Of a stretch of 64,000 nucleotides of DNA, positions 9,279 through 17,672 are shown piece by piece. Position 1 is the first letter of the stretch. The number at the start of each line of letters is the position of its first letter. The notes beneath the pieces were generated by a model. It ran no database searches, had not been told where the DNA came from, and saw only the letters and a program-made list of their open reading frames with translations. Source of the DNA: Bordetella genomosp. 13 (lineage in GTDB: Bacteria; Pseudomonadota; Gammaproteobacteria; Burkholderiales; Burkholderiaceae_B). The stretch spans positions 3,596,001 to 3,660,000 of the forward strand of contig NZ_CP021111.1 in assembly GCF_002119665.1 (NCBI RefSeq), given 5' to 3'. Made by a program: the position numbers and the translations under genes.

Positions 9279-9307
9279 AACCCGCCAGTTCGCTGGCGGG
9301 TTTTTTT
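9279..9307 (+). terminator. rho-independent terminator of the csbD-DUF1328-BON run
   Basis: Perfect stem CCCGCCAG/CTGGCGGG (9281-9288 and 9293-9300) with a TTCG tetraloop, followed by seven T. It lies between the convergent BON and phzF genes. Confidence 0.95.
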
Positions 9308-9320
9308 CAGTCCATGCCTT

Positions 9321-10235
9321 TCAGCGGCCCGTGCCCTGCATGGCGCTGCGAGCGGCGGTTGCGTCAGGCAACACGATCTCTCCCCGCCCCAGCGCCACCA
9401 CCCGGCCGCCGACACGAATCACGCCCTCTGCCTCCACGTCCAGATAAAGCGTGCACGGGCGCCCCGCCTGCTCGCCCTGGCTGACCGCGATGCGCGCCGG
9501 CATCGGGCGCCGCCCGGCCAGCAGCCACCCGCCGAGGTTGGCGCAAGCCGAACCGGTGGCGGGATCTTCCACCACGCCGCCCGCGTCCTTGGCGAAGAAA
9601 TAACGCGCCAGCACCGCCTGCCGTCCGTCGTCGGCGGTGTCGCCGAACGCAAACACGTATGCGGTGCGCCGCCCCAGGCTGCTGCGAGGCCAGGCGTCGA
9701 GACGAGAGCTGTCGGGCCGCGCGCGGCGCACGGCTTCGAGACTTTTCACCGGAATCAGCAACTGGTCGATGCCGGTGTCGACCCACATGGGCTCGTCGAG
9801 CAGATCGTCGGCGGACAGCCCCATGAGCGCGGCGATATCGCCGGCCGGCGCGGACGGCGGCGTGACGGCAGGCGCGCCGCGGCTGGGCGCGGTGAAGGTC
9901 CACCGATCGCCTTGCGCAACGACAGGCACGACGCCCGCCTTGACCTCCAGCGTCAGCGCATCGCCGGCCATGCCGAGGTCGCGCACCACGTGCGCCGTGC
10001 CCAGCGTGGGATGGCCCGCGAAGCGCATTTCATAGCCGGGCGTGTAGATGCGGACGTGCGCATCGGCCTGCTCGGACGGAAAGATAAAGGTGGTCTCGGA
10101 CAGGTTGAACTGCACTGCCAGGTTCAGCATCAGTGCGTCGTCCATGCCGCGCGCATCCTCGAACACGCACAGCGGATTGCCTCCGAAGGTGCTTTCGGCG
10201 AACACGTTGACCAGGCGGAATGCATACGAGGGCAT
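9321..10235 (-). CDS. PhzF family isomerase/epimerase-like protein
   Basis: 304 residues with the two-lobed PhzF fold signature: N-terminal VNVFAESTFGGNPLCVF, NLSETTFIF (the conserved catalytic-site glutamate), GHPTLGTAHV near residue 75, and C-terminal DPATGSACANLGGWL. PhzF proteins include the phenazine pathway isomerase, but most genomic members have unknown substrates, and no phenazine genes are nearby. The protein is cytoplasmic, with no signal peptide. It is a single gene, convergent with the BON gene and downstream of, but 105 bases away from, the ftr operon. The start is the ATG giving MPSYAFRLVNVFAE. The substrate cannot be inferred. Confidence 0.88.
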   Translation of the reverse strand: MPSYAFRLVNVFAESTFGGNPLCVFEDARGMDDALMLNLAVQFNLSETTFIFPSEQADAHVRIYTPGYEMRFAGHPTLGTAHVVRDLGMAGDALTLEVKAGVVPVVAQGDRWTFTAPSRGAPAVTPPSAPAGDIAALMGLSADDLLDEPMWVDTGIDQLLIPVKSLEAVRRARPDSSRLDAWPRSSLGRRTAYVFAFGDTADDGRQAVLARYFFAKDAGGVVEDPATGSACANLGGWLLAGRRPMPARIAVSQGEQAGRPCTLYLDVEAEGVIRVGGRVVALGRGEIVLPDATAARSAMQGTGR

Positions 10236-10340
10236 GGCGGGACTCCAGACGGGGAATGCCCGACACCTTAGCGCAACTCTGTTCCGGTCCGCATGCGCGG
10301 AACTGTGATGCCGCCGGCCGCGCCGCGCGGCTGCGCGGCG

Positions 10341-11720
10341 CTACCAGAGCGCGAAGAACAGCACCCATGCCCAGCAGAACGGCGCGAGCCCGGCCGCGAA
10401 GACCGCCCACGCCGCGACGCGGCGCGCCGCCCCGCCGGGCCGCAGCGCCAACACGCGCCATGCAAGGCGCAGCGACCACAACACCGCCAGGGCGAGCAGC
10501 GTGAAGCGCACGGGGCCGACCCAGCGCGTGCCCATGCCTTCGTGCTGCAGCAGCGAGATGGTGGTGGCAGACAGGCCCAGGAACACGCCGATGCCTGCCG
10601 ACGGGATCAGGGCCTGCGCCAGCTTGTGCAGGCCTCCAAGGCGCGTGGCCGGCTCGCGCATGGGAACGATGCGATCGACCAGCCACAGCGAGGCGAAGGA
10701 AGCGCCGCCCACCACGGCGGCCGCCCCCGCCGCGAAGGCCAGGATGGCGGCGCCGTCCAGCCAAGAGAAGCTGTCGTTGACTTCGGGATAGTGGGTGAGC
10801 ACGAACCATGGCGCGTTGTCCAGCAGCGGCCACATGATGTCGCGCTCGACCAGCCAGGTGGCGGCCCATTGCTTCAGCGTGACGAACCAGGGGCTGGCGC
10901 TCCACAGGAACGACCCCACCGCGATGCCCATCAGCCCGAAGCAGATCAGCGCGGTCTGCCATGGGTCGCCATCGGCCACGTGCACGATCTCCTGCTCGGG
11001 CGAGCGCGGGGTCAGCGCGATGGCGCCGCGATAGCCGCTGCATCGTCCGCATACATGGCAATCGCCCGAGCCCTTCATGTGCCGCAGCGGCACCAGCGGC
11101 GCGCAGTTCACCGGCTGGATGCGGATGACCGGATGGCGCCATGCTTCTTCATCGACCTTGAAGTGCCAGGGCGCCAGCTTGGCCAGCAGCGTGAACACGC
11201 CGTTCACGGGGCAAAGGTACTTGCACCACACGCGCTTGCTGCGGCCGTAGCGCCAGCCCACCGCCATGGCCGCCAGCGTGGATCCGCCCAGCACCGCCAG
11301 CACGGCGAGCGGATACTGGTAGACGCTGACGAGCTGGCCATACACGGTGGTGATGGCGAACGCGACGAACGGCCAGCCGCCCCAGCGCATCCACTTGGGA
11401 ATCGCATGCCCCTGGCCGCGTTCGCTGGCCCATTCGGTCAGCATGCCTTCGGGACACAGCCAGCCGCACCAGGCCCGCCCCAGTATGGGCATGGACACCA
11501 GCACGAAGGGCCACCACACGCCCCAGAACGCGAACTGCGCAACCACCGTGAGATTGTCGAACACCGAGGCCGCGTTGTCGGGCAGCGGCAGCAGCGCGGG
11601 CACGATGAGCAGGAACGCGTAGATCGCGACGATGCCCCACTGCAGCTTGCGCAGCAGCGGGGCATGGTCACGCAGGAAATCCGCGATGCGGACGGTTGCC
11701 CGTCCGAGTACGGCAGCCAT
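10341..11720 (-). CDS. ftrD: FtrD, membrane 4Fe-4S polyferredoxin of ferrous iron uptake
   Basis: A polytopic membrane protein (about six helices) with NapH/PolyFerredoxin-type cysteine motifs: WCGWLCPEG, WCKYLCPVNG, and a ferredoxin-like CHVCGRCSGYRG. In Bordetella the FtrABCD system takes up iron, and FtrD is proposed to handle electrons for the oxidation/transfer step. It is the last gene of the operon, 49 bases (or 25 with the longer start) after ftrC. The ATG at 11720 (MAAVLGRATVRIAD) is preferred because AAGGATGG precedes it; an in-frame ATG at 11744 adds eight residues (MAGQGWIF) but has no ribosome binding site. The gene order A-B-C-D matches the known system. Confidence 0.88.
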   Translation of the reverse strand: MAAVLGRATVRIADFLRDHAPLLRKLQWGIVAIYAFLLIVPALLPLPDNAASVFDNLTVVAQFAFWGVWWPFVLVSMPILGRAWCGWLCPEGMLTEWASERGQGHAIPKWMRWGGWPFVAFAITTVYGQLVSVYQYPLAVLAVLGGSTLAAMAVGWRYGRSKRVWCKYLCPVNGVFTLLAKLAPWHFKVDEEAWRHPVIRIQPVNCAPLVPLRHMKGSGDCHVCGRCSGYRGAIALTPRSPEQEIVHVADGDPWQTALICFGLMGIAVGSFLWSASPWFVTLKQWAATWLVERDIMWPLLDNAPWFVLTHYPEVNDSFSWLDGAAILAFAAGAAAVVGGASFASLWLVDRIVPMREPATRLGGLHKLAQALIPSAGIGVFLGLSATTISLLQHEGMGTRWVGPVRFTLLALAVLWSLRLAWRVLALRPGGAARRVAAWAVFAAGLAPFCWAWVLFFALW

Positions 11721-11769
11721 GAAGATCCATCCTTGCCCGGCCATGCGGCTGCATGGGCCGGACCCTAAG

Positions 11770-12615
11770 TCATTGCGCGGGCGCGCTCGCCGGCGCCGCG
11801 GCGGCCTGCCGATCGGCGCGGCGCAGCAGCGCCCACACCACCAGCCAATAGGCCAGCCAGCACAGCACCGACGTGAGCGCCGGGTAGGCGCGGTAACCCG
11901 CGAAATCCGCCAGCACCTTGCCCACGCCGCTGCTGTCGTCCAGCAGCCATGAGCTGTCCCACACCGGGTCCACCAGCGGGGGCACCACGCCCAGCGAGAT
12001 CAGGTGGTCCAGCCCGCCCACCAGCAGCGCACCGGCCAATAGCAGCAGCAATACCTCGGTCAGGCGGAAGAAGCGCCGCCAGGTGATGAGCTTGCCGCCG
12101 AGCTGCAGCAGCCAGAAGGTGAATATGGCGATGACGAAGCCAGCCACGCCGGCCAGGGCCAGCATCGCGGGCGATCCGCCCTGTCCCGCCGACACCGTGC
12201 CATACAGGAACACCACGGTTTCGCTGCCTTCGCGGGCCACGGCGATCATCACCAGCACCAGCAGGCCCCACCAGTTGTCCTGGGCCACCGACTGGCGAGC
12301 GCCGCCTTCGAGCTCGCGCTTCAGGGTGCGTCCGTGCCGTTTCATCCAGACCACCATCTGCACCACCAGCACGCATGCCACCAGCGACATGCCCGCCTGG
12401 AACCATTCCTGCCCCTCGTCGCTGAGCCAGGACGAAATGCCCAGCAGCACCAGCGCCAGCATGAAGGCCAGCGCCAGGCCGGCGGCCACGCCGCCCCATA
12501 GATAGCGCAGCCCGCGCGCGCCCTGGGGCGCGGCGCGCAGCCACGAGTAGAGGATGCCCACCACGAGCAGCGCCTCGACGCTTTCGCGCCATACGATGAA
12601 GAGAACCTGTTCCAT
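11770..12615 (-). CDS. ftrC: FtrC, FTR1 family iron permease
   Basis: 281 residues with about seven membrane helices. It carries both iron-binding REXXE motifs of FTR1/EfeU permeases: RESVE (residues 10-14) and REGSE (128-132). It moves iron across the inner membrane after oxidation or delivery by the periplasmic partners. The frame is open upstream, but the ATG giving MEQVLFIVWRESVEALLVVG puts the first REXXE motif at its usual place near the N-terminus. It starts 13 bases after the ftrB stop codon, in the ftrABCD operon. Confidence 0.93.
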   Translation of the reverse strand: MEQVLFIVWRESVEALLVVGILYSWLRAAPQGARGLRYLWGGVAAGLALAFMLALVLLGISSWLSDEGQEWFQAGMSLVACVLVVQMVVWMKRHGRTLKRELEGGARQSVAQDNWWGLLVLVMIAVAREGSETVVFLYGTVSAGQGGSPAMLALAGVAGFVIAIFTFWLLQLGGKLITWRRFFRLTEVLLLLLAGALLVGGLDHLISLGVVPPLVDPVWDSSWLLDDSSGVGKVLADFAGYRAYPALTSVLCWLAYWLVVWALLRRADRQAAAAPASAPAQ

Positions 12616-12628
12616 GTACCTGGGCCCG

Positions 12629-12958
12629 CTACTCGGGCTTGACCACCAGCGTGCCGCGCACCTGCTGGTGAAAATCATCGAAGAAGGGATACTCGCCGGG
12701 ACGCGAGATGGTGATCACCACGAAAGAGTTGACCCCCGGACCCAGCACCTTTTCCTTGCGCAGCGGGATGCTCTCGAACTCGACCGGCTCGTTGCTGGCG
12801 TTGATCAGCTCGATCTTGAAACGGCCGGCGGGCACCTCGAGGCGCTCGGGCTCGAAGGTGCCGTCCGGCTTGAACGTGAGCGTGAAGGTGGGCAGCTCGG
12901 CCGCGCCGGCGGCGCCCGCGGACAGGACCAGCAGCGCGGCGGCCAACGCCTTGCGCAT
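12629..12958 (-). CDS. ftrB: FtrB, periplasmic cupredoxin-like protein
   Basis: 109 residues: signal peptide (MRKALAAALLVLSAGAAGAA, cleavage about residue 20) and one cupredoxin-like beta-barrel domain, with FKPDGTFEPERLEVPAG, SRPGEYPFFDDFH and a C-terminal GTLVV. In the Ftr system the cupredoxin is proposed to be the oxidase/electron partner that readies ferrous iron for the FTR1 permease. Its ATG overlaps the ftrA stop codon by one base (TGATG), indicating translational coupling. Longer upstream-start readings would run through ftrA and are rejected. Confidence 0.9.
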   Translation of the reverse strand: MRKALAAALLVLSAGAAGAAELPTFTLTFKPDGTFEPERLEVPAGRFKIELINASNEPVEFESIPLRKEKVLGPGVNSFVVITISRPGEYPFFDDFHQQVRGTLVVKPE

Positions 12959-13494
12959 CAGTACCCGCCCTTCTTGCCGGTGCCGGCGTAGACGAAGTCG
13001 TACTCCAGGTCGAAGGGCTGGAAGAACGGCGCCACGCCGGTTTCCTTGTCGACATGGCGGCCGAAATGGCCCATTTCGTCTGCGCCAGGCGGCAGGATCG
13101 AATACTTGAGGTGGTACTTGCCCGGTCCTTCGAGCTTGACGTTGTCGCCGTAGTGCGGCCCGTCGTTGGCCACCATGGGCATGAACGTGCCCTTGATGAC
13201 GTTGGCGCTGCCGGCCTTCTGCAATTCGTACTTCACCACCAGATAGGGCACCCACTCGCCTTCGGGGAAGCCGCTTTTGTTGTCGCCGGTGGCATGGATG
13301 TCCGCCTCGAGGTGCACATCGGAATCCTTGGCCGCGCGCATCATGCCCGGGGGATCCATCTCGATGGGCTGCAGGTATACCGCGCCGATCTCCATCCCGC
13401 CGCGTTCGGCCGGCTTGCCGATGGGATACTCCGCCGCGCTGGCGGCAACCGACAGGCCCAGGCCTACGGCCAGGGCCACGGTTTGCTTGATCAT
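12958..13494 (-). CDS. ftrA: FtrA, periplasmic P19-type iron-binding protein
   Basis: 178 residues with a signal peptide (MIKQTVALAVGLGLSVAASA) and a P19/Tp34-type immunoglobulin-like domain. Likely metal-ligand residues lie in the DVHLEADIHA and NDGPHYGDN segments and in the methionine-rich EMDPPGMM stretch. P19 proteins bind copper and iron in the periplasm and feed FTR1 permeases. The start at 13494 is favoured over the upstream in-frame ATG at 13512 because the intervening GAGGAAG is an ideal Shine-Dalgarno for the former. It is the first gene of ftrABCD and has a likely Fur box about 52 bases upstream. Confidence 0.92.
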   Translation of the reverse strand: MIKQTVALAVGLGLSVAASAAEYPIGKPAERGGMEIGAVYLQPIEMDPPGMMRAAKDSDVHLEADIHATGDNKSGFPEGEWVPYLVVKYELQKAGSANVIKGTFMPMVANDGPHYGDNVKLEGPGKYHLKYSILPPGADEMGHFGRHVDKETGVAPFFQPFDLEYDFVYAGTGKKGGY

Positions 13495-13545
13495 CAGGAC
13501 TTCCTCAGTCAACGCGCCCCGGGCTCGCGGCCCGGGAACTTAAAC

Positions 13546-13564
13546 AAGAACAGTTTTCATTACT
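13546..13564 (-). promoter_or_regulatory. candidate Fur box upstream of ftrABCD
   Basis: The minus strand reads AGTAATGAAAACTGTTCTT, matching the 19-base Fur consensus GATAATGATAATCATTATC at 11 positions, in an AT-rich island in GC-rich DNA just upstream of ftrA. Iron control of ftrABCD is established in Bordetella; this particular site is inferred. Confidence 0.5.
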
Positions 13565-13640
13565 GTAGCGCGATGAGCTGACATGGCACTGAATCGTCAC
13601 GCAGCCGTGACTGGGGCGGTGCGGCCCGCCCCGTGCCTGC

Positions 13641-14204
13641 TTACTTGCGATTGCCCGGCGTGCTTCCCGGCGGGAACGGAAAGCTGGAGAACATGGCGCG
13701 GGTCTGGTCCTGCATCTGGTCCTGCATCTGCACGAACAGGTTCTTGCTCTGGTCGATGTAGTTGTTCATCATCTTCTGCAGCATGGGCGTCTGCACGTTC
13801 ATGAACTGCGTCCAGGCCTCGGGCCCGAACTGGCTGCCGTACACGCCCTTGGACTGCTCGGCCATGCGCTGCTGGATCTCCATGAAGGCCTGGATGTTCT
13901 TCTCGAGATACGAGCCCATGATGCCCTGCATGGCGTGGCCGTAGAAGCGGATGATCTGCGACAGCATGGTCGACGAGAACATCGGCATGCCGCCGCTCTC
14001 TTCTTCAAGAATGATCTGCAGCAGGATGCTGCGCGTCAGGTCCTCGCCGCTCTTGGCGTCGACCACCTGGAATTCCTCGCTGGCAAGCACGAGTTGCTTC
14101 ACGTCGGCCAGCGTGATGTAGGTACTGGTCTGCGTGTCGTACAGGCGGCGATTCGGATATTTCTTTATCAGGCGCGGCGTCGCGCCATTCTGTGCTTGCG
14201 TCAT
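13641..14204 (-). CDS. phaR: polyhydroxyalkanoate synthesis repressor PhaR
   Basis: 187 residues. The N-terminal PhaR DNA-binding domain reads RLIKKYPNRRLYDTQTSTYI (about 11-30), followed by two PHB accumulation regulatory domains (LTRSILLQIILEEESGG and FMEIQQRMAEQ) and a glutamine/methionine-rich C-terminus. PhaR represses phasin and its own gene, and is released when it binds nascent PHB granules. The same frame is open much further upstream through phaB, but the ATG giving MTQAQNGATPRLIKKYPN is the family start. It lies 107 bases downstream of phaB on the same strand, third in phaC-phaB-phaR. Confidence 0.95.
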   Translation of the reverse strand: MTQAQNGATPRLIKKYPNRRLYDTQTSTYITLADVKQLVLASEEFQVVDAKSGEDLTRSILLQIILEEESGGMPMFSSTMLSQIIRFYGHAMQGIMGSYLEKNIQAFMEIQQRMAEQSKGVYGSQFGPEAWTQFMNVQTPMLQKMMNNYIDQSKNLFVQMQDQMQDQTRAMFSSFPFPPGSTPGNRK

Positions 14205-14311
14205 GACTGTCCCCGAGATCGGGCGATCTCTTCTAATGGCATTGAATTGCAGTGTACTGCCGCGGCCGTCCTCCTCGACGGCCGCATTCGTCTCGCGGCG
14301 GCGCGGCGCGC

Positions 14312-15049
14312 TCAGCCCATGTGCAGGCCGCCGTTGAGCGAGAAATCGGCGCCCGTGGCGAAGCCCGATTCGTCGGACGCCAGCCATGCCGTCATCGAGG
14401 CGATCTCTTCGGGCGTGCCCAGGCGGCGCACCGGAATGGTGGCGACGATCTTCTCGAGCACGTCGGGCCGGATGGCGCGGACCATGTCGGTGCCGATGTA
14501 GCCCGGCGAGATGGTGTTGACCGTGACGCCCTTGCTGGCGACTTCCTGCGCCAGCGCCATGGTGAAGCCGTGGATGCCGGCCTTGGCCGTGGAATAGTTG
14601 GTCTGTCCGAACTGGCCCTTCTGGCCGTTGACCGAGCTGATGTTGATGATGCGCCCCCACTGCCGGTCGACCATGCCGTCCAGCACCTGCTTGGTCACGT
14701 TGAACAGGCTGTTGAGGTTGGTGTCGATGACCGTTCGCCAATCGTCGACGGACATCTTGCGGAACAGGCCGTCGCGGGTGATGCCGGCGTTGTTGACCAG
14801 CACGTCGACCGGGCCCAGCTCCTCGGTCACGCGCTCGAACGCGGCCTTGGTGGAATCCCAGTCGGACACGTTGCCCACCGAGGCGTGGAAGGTGTAGCCC
14901 TGCGCCGCCTGCTCGTCGATCCACTGCTGATAGTTGCGGCTGGGACCGCAGCCCGCCACGACGCGAAAACCCTCTTTGGCCAGGCGCTGGCAGATCGCCG
15001 TGCCTATGCCGCCCATGCCGCCCGTCACATATGCCAGTTTGCCGCTCAT
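14312..15049 (-). CDS. phaB: acetoacetyl-CoA reductase (NADPH)
   Basis: A 245-residue classical short-chain dehydrogenase: glycine-rich TGGMGGIG (about 10-17), NNAG, and active site S...YSTAKAG with NISSVNGQKGQFGQTNYSTA, the PhaB/PhbB pattern. It reduces acetoacetyl-CoA to (R)-3-hydroxybutyryl-CoA for PHB synthesis. The start MSGKLAYVTG is chosen because AGGAGGAAG precedes that ATG; an in-frame ATG 24 bases upstream lacks a ribosome binding site. It follows phaC by 63 bases in the pha operon. No phaA thiolase gene is in the window. Confidence 0.95.
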   Translation of the reverse strand: MSGKLAYVTGGMGGIGTAICQRLAKEGFRVVAGCGPSRNYQQWIDEQAAQGYTFHASVGNVSDWDSTKAAFERVTEELGPVDVLVNNAGITRDGLFRKMSVDDWRTVIDTNLNSLFNVTKQVLDGMVDRQWGRIINISSVNGQKGQFGQTNYSTAKAGIHGFTMALAQEVASKGVTVNTISPGYIGTDMVRAIRPDVLEKIVATIPVRRLGTPEEIASMTAWLASDESGFATGADFSLNGGLHMG

Positions 15050-15112
15050 GGTTCTTCCTCCTATATGCCGCACGTTTTGTGTCGCTGCCTGGTCCGCCGG
15101 CGCGGCGGACGC

Positions 15113-16738
15113 TCAGACCGCCCTGACTTTCACATACCTGCCCGGCGCCGGCTCGATCGGCCGATAACGGGTGTTGCCCAATTTCGTGCGGGCGCGTACC
15201 TGGGGGCCGCCGTGTCCGGCCAGCCATTGCGCCCAGTCCGTCCACCAGCTGCCGGGATGCTCGGCGGCCGCCGACAGCCAGGCGTTGGGATCGCCAGGCA
15301 GCCCGGTCTCGTCGGCTGCCACCCAATAGCTGCGCTTCCTGCGCGCCGGCGGATTGACCACCCCGGCGATGTGGCCCGAAGCCCCCAGCACGAAGCGCCT
15401 GGGTCCGCGCAGCAGCTGCGTGGAGGCGTAGGCCGAAGTCCAGGGCACGATATGGTCTTCGCGCGAGCCGAACAGGTAGGCCGGCATGTCCAGGCGCGTG
15501 AGGTCGATGGGCACGCCGTTGGCCTGCGCGCGGCCCGGCACCTTGAGGTTGTTCTCGAGATACGTGTTGCGGAAGTACCAGGAAAAGAAAGGCCCTGGCA
15601 AGTTCGTGCTGTCGGCGTTCCAGAACAGCAGGTCGAAGGCGGGCGGCGTCTGACCTTTCAGGTAGTTGCCCACGACGTAGTTCCAGACCAGCTCGTTGGG
15701 CCGCAGGAACGAGAACGTCGTGGCAAGGTCGCGCGCGGGCATCAGCCCGCCCTTGCCCAGCTGCTGGTCGCGCAGCAGCGCATGGCCCTCGTCGACGAAG
15801 ACCTTCAGCACCCCGGTGTCGTGGTAATCGAGCAGCGAGGTCAGCAGCGTGAGCGAGGCGGCCGGCCGCTGGCCGCGCGCATGGGCCTGCGCCAGCGCCG
15901 AGGCGAGCATGGTGCCGCCCACGCAGAAGCCCAGCGCGTTGACCTGGTCCTGGCCGGTGATGTCGGCGGCCACGGCCAGCGCGCGCAGCACGGCTTCGTC
16001 GAGATAGTCGTCCCAGGTCGCCTTGTCGACGCCATCACCGTCGTTGGGCAGGGGATTGCGCCACGACACGATGAACACCGTGTGGCCCTGCTCGACCGCA
16101 TGCCGCACGAATGAGTTGTCGGGCTGCAGGTCGAGGATGTAGTACTTGTTGATGTTGGGCGGCACCACCACCAGCGGACGCGCATACACCGTGCGGGTGG
16201 ATGGGGCGTACTGGATCAGCTGCATCAGCCGGTTCTCGTACACCACCTCGCCGGGCGTGACCGCCACGTTGCGGCCGATTTCGAACTGCGTCTCGTCCGT
16301 CTGGGTGATGCGGCCCTTGCGCAGGTCCTGCACCAGGTTCGCCAGCCCGGCCGTCAACGCGCGGCCGGCGGTCTCGACGATGGACTGCTGCGCGTCGGGA
16401 TTGAACGCCAGGAAGTTGGAAGGCGACAGCGCGTCGACCCACTGCATGATGGAAAAGCGCAGCCGTTCACGCAGCGGCTCGCTTACCTGCGCGGCGTCGA
16501 CCATGCGGCCCATGGCACGCGCCGAGAGCAGGTAGGCATGGGCGATGAGCATGTGTTCGCTGCTGCGGGTCCAGGCGGAACCGGCGAAGCGGCGATCCGA
16601 TGGAGGCGCAAGCGCGCCGCGCTTTGCGTCTTCGCACAAGCGCAGCCAGTCGCGTGAGAAATCGGCATGGATCTCTGCCAAGGCGTCCGGTGCCACGCTC
16701 ACCGGAACGGGCCATGCAGCGGATAGATGAGCGGTCAC
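15113..16738 (-). CDS. phaC: class I polyhydroxyalkanoate synthase PhaC
   Basis: 541 residues. It has the lipase-box-like catalytic motif GFCVGGT with the nucleophile cysteine, and the N-terminal PHA synthase domain followed by an alpha/beta-hydrolase core (FIVSWRNPLPNDGDGVDKAT, FGSREDHIVPW with the catalytic Asp, and SGHIAGVVNPPA with the His). It polymerises (R)-3-hydroxybutyryl-CoA into PHB. The start is a GTG with AAGGTG five bases upstream; an in-frame stop lies just before, so no longer form is possible. It is somewhat short at the N-terminus compared with many class I synthases. It is the first gene of phaC-phaB-phaR. Confidence 0.95.
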   Translation of the reverse strand: MTAHLSAAWPVPVSVAPDALAEIHADFSRDWLRLCEDAKRGALAPPSDRRFAGSAWTRSSEHMLIAHAYLLSARAMGRMVDAAQVSEPLRERLRFSIMQWVDALSPSNFLAFNPDAQQSIVETAGRALTAGLANLVQDLRKGRITQTDETQFEIGRNVAVTPGEVVYENRLMQLIQYAPSTRTVYARPLVVVPPNINKYYILDLQPDNSFVRHAVEQGHTVFIVSWRNPLPNDGDGVDKATWDDYLDEAVLRALAVAADITGQDQVNALGFCVGGTMLASALAQAHARGQRPAASLTLLTSLLDYHDTGVLKVFVDEGHALLRDQQLGKGGLMPARDLATTFSFLRPNELVWNYVVGNYLKGQTPPAFDLLFWNADSTNLPGPFFSWYFRNTYLENNLKVPGRAQANGVPIDLTRLDMPAYLFGSREDHIVPWTSAYASTQLLRGPRRFVLGASGHIAGVVNPPARRKRSYWVAADETGLPGDPNAWLSAAAEHPGSWWTDWAQWLAGHGGPQVRARTKLGNTRYRPIEPAPGRYVKVRAV

Positions 16739-16771
16739 TGCGACACCTTGTTATCGGAACTGCGCGATTCG

Positions 16772-16800
16772 ATGGTGCATTGCGGGCCTGACACTGTCAA
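16772..16800 (-). promoter_or_regulatory. candidate phaC promoter
   Basis: On the minus strand a perfect TTGACA (16800-16795) is followed at 17 bases by CACCAT (16777-16772), a poor -10. It would start transcription about 27 bases before the phaC GTG. The -35 is persuasive; the -10 is not. Confidence 0.35.
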
Positions 16801-16904
16801 TGCGGGTATGTAAGGATAATTTGACCTGGGACATTTCGCGCGTGCGCGGCGTCCATCGTGAGCCCGGAAAAGCGGACCCTGCGCGACGGCACGGCGCCCG
16901 CGGA

Positions 16905-17672
16905 TCACACCCGCGGCTCCAGCCAGGCCAGCAGCGCCATGCGGCCCGTCTCGCGATCGCGACGATACGAGAAGAAGCGCCGCGCATCGGCGTATGTGCA
17001 CAGGCCGCTGAGCTCGGGATGCGCCACGCCGGCACGGCGCAGGCGCAGTGCAGCCAGTCCCGGCAGGTCGGCCATCCACTTGCCCGGCACGCCGTCGCGC
17101 GGCACGAAAAAAGCCGCCGCCTCGGCATCGCGATCGGCGAAGGCCCGCAGCACGTCTTCGCCGACCTCGAAGGCGGACGGGCCGATGCCCGGACCGACCC
17201 AGGCGCGCCATCCCGCGGCCCGCGGCGCCTTGGCCCGCATGGCGTTCAGCGTGTTCTCGAGCACGCCGCCCGCCAGCCCGCGCCAGCCGGCATGCGCCAC
17301 TCCTAATACCGTGCCGGCTTCATCTGCGATCGCCACGGGCAGGCAGTCGGCCGCCATGACGGCCAGCACGCGGCCGGGCCGGACGGTGACGCTGGCATCG
17401 GCAGCGGGTTCGTCGGGCACGGCGGCATCGTCGGCATCGATCACCTGGGCGCTATGCACCTGCCGCAGCCACAGCGGCTCGCCCGGCACGGCGGCGCGCA
17501 CGCGACGGCGGTTCTCGGCAACCGCTTCGGGCCGGTCGCCCGCGCGCAAGCCCAGGTTCAGCGTGTCGTGCGGGGCGACGCCCACGCCGCCGCCGCGGGT
17601 CGTGCAGAAATATTGCACGCCGGGCCAGGCCTGACCCCCGACCACCGGCAGCCCTTGGATCAGGCGTTCCAT
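16905..17672 (-). CDS. pgeF: peptidoglycan editing factor PgeF (YfiH family, laccase domain)
   Basis: 255 residues with the YfiH/CNF1-like fold markers: YFCTTRGGGVG (about 21-31), QVHSAQV, ADCLPV, the zinc-site motif HAGWRGL, and GPGIGPSAFEVG. The family was long annotated as polyphenol oxidase or laccase. In E. coli YfiH is a cytoplasmic amidase that removes mis-incorporated serine-containing muropeptides. The start ATG gives MERLIQGLPVVGG and lies 13 bases inside the end of rluD, a common rluD-pgeF pairing in proteobacteria that implies translational coupling. Confidence 0.92.
   Translation of the reverse strand: MERLIQGLPVVGGQAWPGVQYFCTTRGGGVGVAPHDTLNLGLRAGDRPEAVAENRRRVRAAVPGEPLWLRQVHSAQVIDADDAAVPDEPAADASVTVRPGRVLAVMAADCLPVAIADEAGTVLGVAHAGWRGLAGGVLENTLNAMRAKAPRAAGWRAWVGPGIGPSAFEVGEDVLRAFADRDAEAAAFFVPRDGVPGKWMADLPGLAALRLRRAGVAHPELSGLCTYADARRFFSYRRDRETGRMALLAWLEPRV

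Noticed and set aside
13641..15326. A 561-codon reading through phaB into phaR
   Set aside because: The upstream part is an out-of-frame shadow of phaB; PhaR begins at the conserved MTQAQNGATPRLIKKYPN.
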